Positions 59,068 to 64,000 of a stretch of DNA of 64,000 bases are shown in pieces; position 1 is the stretch's first letter; each line of letters begins with the position of its first letter. The notes under the pieces are model-generated. The model did no database searches. It saw only the letters and a list, made by a program, of their open reading frames with translations, and was not told the DNA's origin. Origin of the DNA: Rhynchonema sp. JSB1_4 (Eukaryota; Nematoda; Chromadorea; Monhysterida; Xyalidae); contig JASAMV010006225.1 in the NCBI GenBank assembly GCA_030248065.1, forward strand, positions 27,072 to 91,071. The letters run 5' to 3'. The position numbers and the translations under genes are program-made.

Positions 59068-62000
59068 ATGAGCTGCCCAAGTCTGTCTGGATTACTCGCA
59101 ATTGCATTTTGTTTTCAACAAGTTTTATCGGTTAGTCGAATTTCTTTCTAAAAAAACAGAATTCATCGCCACTATATCAAATAGTTCTTCGGTGCTCCTC
59201 AGGTGCGCATCTTTGACCGCGCAAAGCGCGAACTCTACGGCCGCGCGCCGCCGGCCGACGGCGGTTTGCGGTTCGAGTCACTGCGACTGTTCACCGAAAT
59301 CCGTTTGCGGTTCGCGAGCACGCGGGTGTCGACCGTGGTCAGGAACCTCAAATACCAGCCGGATGAGATCACGTTCGAATTCGACATACCTAAACGCGCC
59401 ATCGTCAATGACTTGCGAGTGTTAGTGCTGTGAAACATTTATTGTTTGATTTCGGCCCCTTTTATTATTTTGTTTGCTTTCCAGTCAAATCAATGGCAAA
59501 ACGTCGGTGACCGAAGTGCTCCAGCAAGACATTCACAAACAGCTGTTGAAAGCTTCAGAACAGCCGATCGTCAGGTCGGATGATGCTGCATTTATGCAGT
59601 TTTTAGGAACAGAATTCCAGAAAACATTCCCGTTGCACACAGAAGTGAATGGCGCGACAGCCAAACACTATCGGTGACTATTTATGTGGACGCCAATGAA
59701 CCAGTGCACCTGAACCTGACCTATCACGAGTTGCTGCGCCGTGAGCACGGGGTGTACAAGCATGTCGTTCATTTGCAACCGAATTTGGTGCGTCTATGTG
59801 TTCGTCTGCTGGTGTTGGGCTTTGTATAGTCAGTCACATATAGTGCACACAGCGTGTAGTCAACGCTATCGTCAGTCATCGCAGCGTGAAGTCTGATCCG
59901 CGCTCAAAGACGTGTGGTGCCCAGGGCAACACCACACTCCTCCTTAAATTTATTTCACCAAACCCACAGACCCCCCCACAAAGACAAATCCCAACCACCC
60001 CCCCCCCCCACACGGTGGTCATCGCTGAGCAGCAGTCCATCACCAGCATTCACGTGCCGAAATTCGCGCCGAAAATCGCCCGGCTCGACAACGCTGACTT
60101 GTTGCACATGCCTGGTTTGAATTTCAAACAAAAAAAATTGATAAATTTTCTCTTGCCTACGTTTTGCGCTTTCGCAGCTGAAACATCAGCGTTGATCGAC
60201 CGACATCGCAATCTAGTGTTTATGCGCATGCGGCCTCGCCCACAGCCGGGCGTGCTCAAAAGCAGTCATCTGCAGATGGTCGTGCTTTATGATGTGAAAC
60301 GACAGGGACAGGACGCCGGGGAGATTTATGTAAACAGAAAACGGCTTTTAAAAATTTCAATTTTTTCTGTAAACCTTGTTGAAACATCATCTAGACATCC
60401 AACACCGGACATTTTGTGCACTTCATCGCACCGACCGGTCTGCCGAACATGCAGCGACACATTTGTTTGGTGGTTGATATGTCCGGATCGATGAGTGGTG
60501 TCAAATGGCAACAGACAAAGGTATGCATTCCTCCACTGCAATTGGTTGACCGGTGCTGCATTCGGAAACTCACACTTGTGAGGCCTGCTTACACTTTTCA
60601 GAATTCGGTCAAAGTCGTGCTCCGTCAACTTTTATCGACCGACCGAGTTTCGATCGTGATGTTTTCCGATTCGAGCACACTTTACACTCTGCAACCCCTG
60701 TATGCCAGTCCTGAGAATCTGTTCACAGTCACGCATTTCATGGACGACATACATCCCATGGGAGGTGGGCACTGCTAATGAAACATCATCTAAAATTCTT
60801 GAAGCTCAAATTTCAGTAAATTGAAACCCTTCAACAAGTCACTAAGACCGATCGGACCGGACCACCAACTTTGATATCGACCATTATAATTTGGAGGAAC
60901 TTCGCTGAGCGCCGGTCTGGAGCGTGGCCTGGATGTGTTGAAGACCGACTTGAACAGGAACCTGGGTCACACTGGCATTCTTATTTTCTTGACCGACGGA
61001 CAGCCGACCAGTGGGATTACAGGTTTTCGAGAGCAATTTCTTGCCGGTTTTGCTACCATACCACACGCATTACACGCGTGGCGCTACAGTACATATGCCT
61101 GAATATATTCCAAATCTAATGATGACACATTCCAGAATTCGACGAGTTGGTCACCACGGTGTCGCACCTCAACCATCACCTTCTGCCCAAAGTGCGCGTG
61201 CACGGCATCTCCTTTGGCGAAGGATCCGATCACAAGTTGGTGAGCGCAATCGCGATGCGGAATCACGGACGATCGAAACAGATCTATGAGGACTCGGATG
61301 CCGATCTGCAGTTGAAAGGTTCGATTTGAGCATCACCAGTTCGAAGCAGCTGCCTGTGTTTTTCATGCAAACGCAGCAGTGGTCATCAACACACCGGCCT
61401 CTCACTATATCCAAGTGTGTAAAAATGACCCTGTCATATTTTCGCCCTAAATTCGGGCAGCTGTCGTCTCGCTACAGTTTGCATAGCATGCACCCACCCA
61501 GCCAGCTGTGTTTGCACGAATCACACACAGTCAGGGGCATTGACAACACCGAGTATTAGCCCTCATATTGATATTCAACAAACAATTCACTCTCCCACCA
61601 ATCCTGATCATACAGATTTCATCACGCAAGTGTTCACCCCTTTGCTTGACAACATTCGCATCGACTACACGAGCGGCAATGTCCAATCGCAACATCTCGT
61701 TCCATCGCCAGCCAACGTGCTGTATCGAGGCGGCGAGCTGGTGGTCGTGGGACGATTTCTGACACGATTGAATCAGAACGAATGGAAAAGTGATGAAAAT
61801 CAGATACGCGCGCATTTGACAGCCGACAGTCATGCGGAGAAAGTGGTCTTGCAGGTACACATATACTCTCTCGGCCCAAAGAGTGCTTTTGAAATCACTC
61901 ACTGCAAGCATAACTGTAACTGTATGTATGTGCAATCCACATGGCACTACACCGTCGCAGCACGGCAGCGCACACCTATACATGTTGTATGTATGCAACA

Positions 62001-63150
62001 ACTAATGGGATTAGATAATATTGGAACATGGTTTTGAATCGTAGCAAGTGCTTCGGTTTACCCTAGGCGGCGCAAACCGTTGAACACTTCGAATGCATTT
62101 TTAGTTCCAGCGACGGAGCCAGCGCTTAATCAGTCGGGTTCCAAAATTCTTATATGGTCATTGTGCGACCAATATCTGACACGCATTATTAATGTTTCAC
62201 TCGTTTACAGACCAACCATTCCATCGATATTGCTAACAATTGGCCGGAATTCCGTAACTCTGACAATTTCCACCGATCCAGCCTGAAACTGTTCTGGGCT
62301 CATCGAGCTGTGCAGCGATATTTGATGCTAGATAAAATTCAGCCAAAGTCTGGCATGGCAGTTGAAGCGCAGAAACTGAGCGTGCAGGTCTTCAGATCTA
62401 CCTGCTTTTTATAAAAAATCAGAGAAAATCAATTTAATCCACATTTTAGTATGGATTTTTCAACGAATTGACGAAAACTAATCTGCACGACCCGATGGTG
62501 CCACAGCTGCTGTTGCCGGTAACAAGATTTTTCAAGTTGCTCAAAACGTGCAGATTTGGAGGCACGAATGTTTGCAGATGTCAATCGTGGACACGAAAAT
62601 TCAATCGGAGCCTGGCCAGAAATCGCTGCACGGCGGCGCTGCTGAGAATCGACTGGATTTCAAAGGTTTGCAACATATCGATATTGCGTTTATACAGTAG
62701 GTTTGTGCCCAAATGTGATCTTGAGACATTTTACCACCCTTGATGTTTCAGGCAGGGTGTGTCGTCCAACAGTGATCATTCACGGCAGCGAACACAGTTC
62801 CTGGTCAGTCATCGCTCGCACATTGGCACGCAGCATGCACGATCCCAAACAGCTGACGGTGTTGCAAACTCTGGATAATGAAACATTAGTGCGTTAAATA
62901 ATTGGTGTCCCAACCTTGTATGCACTTTGGTGTCCAAACCTAGGTTTCCACATACACCAGAACACCCCCTATTGCAGAATGAGCCGTATATCCGCGAGAA
63001 TCACATTGATTTCCGTGTCATCTGTCGATTCGATCTCAAATGTCGCAGTCTGCTGTATTCGATATTCGAACGTGACGATGTCGGTGGAGGAATGGACAGA
63101 CCCGTGCAGCACACTGGGTCAGTGGTCAAAAATCTGTTGGGTTTCAAGTC
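59068..63150 (+). CDS. Inter-alpha-trypsin inhibitor heavy chain-like protein (VIT and VWA domains)
   Basis: Exon 1 (59068-59121) gives a signal peptide (MSCPSLSGLLAIAFCFQQ). Exons at 59203-59420 and 59485 to about 59570 encode the VIT domain (VRIFDRAKRELYGR, NLKYQPDEITFEFDIPKRA). A segment ending near 59788 has LNLTYHELLRREHGVYKH, typical of ITIH proteins. A VWA domain follows in exons 60390-61319: HICLVVDMSGSMSGVKW carries the intact DxSxS metal site, then VSIVMFSDSS, GTSLSAGLERGLDVL, ILIFLTDGQPTSG and VRVHGISFGEGSDHKLV. Exons at 61616-61854, 62212-62389 and 62446-62518 continue the family C-terminal region (ITQVFTPLLDNIRIDYTSG, LKLFWAHRAVQRYLM). Exons after 62540, up to one at about 62980-63148, are tentative. 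Family members are secreted and bind hyaluronan or matrix. The acceptor before the exon at 60017 is obscured by a poly-C run, so one junction is unresolved. Confidence 0.85.
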
Positions 63151-63376
63151 AAGTATTGTTGGTATTTTCCCAAGTGGATAGGTTCATTATAGGCTTGTCC
63201 ATGCGTTCATATTTGGAGACTAGACGCACTAAACTACGGTACATAGACCCAATGTGAATTGAGCGCCAGCGCCAGGTCATCATCAGCGCAAATGCACCAA
63301 CTGCTGGTCACGTGACGTTTTAAAGCACTCGCGGAGGAGCACAGTTGCATCAGCAGCCCTTTTGCCCCTGTCCAAA

Positions 63377-63679
63377 ATGTTGAATGTGGTTCCCGATTCC
63401 AGCCCCGACCTATTAATGTACCAATCAGCGCGTCACTCCCTAATCAGCGAGCCAATAATCGTCTGGACCAACGATTTTGAGCCGTTACCCGCCGAATTCG
63501 GTGTTTTGATGAAATACGCACGAATTTTGCGTCGAAAAGTGTTCGTCGTTTGTTTGGAGAAACTGTATTTCTCGAAAAGACAGCAGTTGGAGAACATTGT
63601 GGGAAATGCTGAACATTTACTGGATTCATTCGACACCGAACAATTGCATGATCTTATGATTGAAACGTGTTTCTTGTGA
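63377..63679 (+). CDS. Hypothetical protein, about 100 residues
   Basis: A single open frame starts MLNVVPDSSPDLLMYQSARH and ends LHDLMIETCFL-stop. It is mostly helical and charged in the second half (LENIVGNAEHLLDSFDTEQL). There is no recognised family, signal peptide or membrane helix. It could be the last exon of a gene or a chance frame; the opposite strand is also open over part of it. Confidence 0.25.
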   Translation: MLNVVPDSSPDLLMYQSARHSLISEPIIVWTNDFEPLPAEFGVLMKYARILRRKVFVVCLEKLYFSKRQQLENIVGNAEHLLDSFDTEQLHDLMIETCFL

Positions 63680-63735
63680 AATCCACATTCCGCATCGTTT
63701 TTTTTGTTTTTTGCATCGCATTTTTCTTGCATAAA

Positions 63736-64000
63736 ATGAAGAACTGTGCCACGCACCCGAACGGAACACTTTTTCGAGCAAAACAAACAAGAACGCACAA
63801 ATCATTTCCCTTCGAGGCAAATGACGACACACAGGACATTTTCCGGTTTCTCACGCCAAGGCAAACCTTACACATTTTGAGCACGCGACTTCAAATCCGA
63901 TTTTGGCCCATGGCGACGGTGTGGACTGGGTATAAACTTTTGAGGCGCCATCTCCGTAGACCATTCGCAAAAGTTGTGGAATGTCCACCATCTCTGTCCA
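63736..64000 (+). CDS. Partial gene at the window edge, F-box-like start
   Basis: From ATG 63736 the frame stays open to the last base (88 codons). It reads MKNCATHPNGTLFRAKQTRT and later DIFRFLTPRQTLHILSTRLQ and WTGYKLLRRHLRRPFAKVVE. The DIFRFLxxRQxLHxL pattern is reminiscent of the first helix of nematode F-box-like domains, but no diagnostic residue set is complete in the visible part. No function is asserted. Confidence 0.4.
   Translation, partial: MKNCATHPNGTLFRAKQTRTHKSFPFEANDDTQDIFRFLTPRQTLHILSTRLQIRFWPMATVWTGYKLLRRHLRRPFAKVVECPPSLS

Overview
The window is animal nuclear DNA, most likely from a nematode. Genes are split into many short exons with GT..AG introns, and 3' splice sites are often of the TTTCAG type. 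The gene content fits a nematode: a secreted protein combining lustrin-type cysteine repeats with Kunitz domains, a CHK-type kinase-like protein, a multi-PAN matrix protein, and single-copy housekeeping genes (CPSF4, ERGIC3, ROMO1, COMMD2, ING, profilin, FBXO9). The species cannot be named from sequence alone. Exon boundaries below come from hand tracing of splice sites; where intron phases are said to agree, each junction was checked.

Layout: 0-2 kb, an ionotropic-receptor-like gene (+). 2-12.5 kb, cysteine-rich/Kunitz secreted protein exons (-), read here as two adjacent genes or one alternatively terminated gene. 14.8-15.2 kb, a small membrane/coiled-coil protein (-). 15.8-18.5 kb, a CHK kinase-like gene (-). 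18.8-20.2 kb, a non-autonomous DNA transposon carrying a second one. 20-23.6 kb, no recognisable gene. 23.7-32 kb, a 16-exon PAN-domain matrix protein (+). 33-50 kb, a compact housekeeping block: FBXO9 (-), CPSF4 (+), ERGIC3 (+), ROMO1 (-), an unidentified small gene (+), COMMD2 (-), an ING PHD-finger protein (-) and profilin (-). 51.6-57.7 kb, a dense nest of small transposons. 59-63 kb, an inter-alpha-trypsin-inhibitor heavy-chain-like gene (+). The window ends in the start of an unfinished gene.

The two most unusual signals are not genes. (1) A 10-base word, TGATGTTTCA or its complement, occurs 13 times, always inside genes and almost always in introns beside a splice site. (2) A group of small hAT-like elements (8-bp target duplications, CAG-starting inverted repeats) shares one architecture in which a short word is repeated several times near both ends. 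The word is nearly uniform within a copy but differs between copies. Some copies carry a TA-flanked element at the same internal position.

Two stretches (about 49.74-49.89 kb and 58.65-59.06 kb) look like consensus or assembly noise and should not be interpreted biologically.
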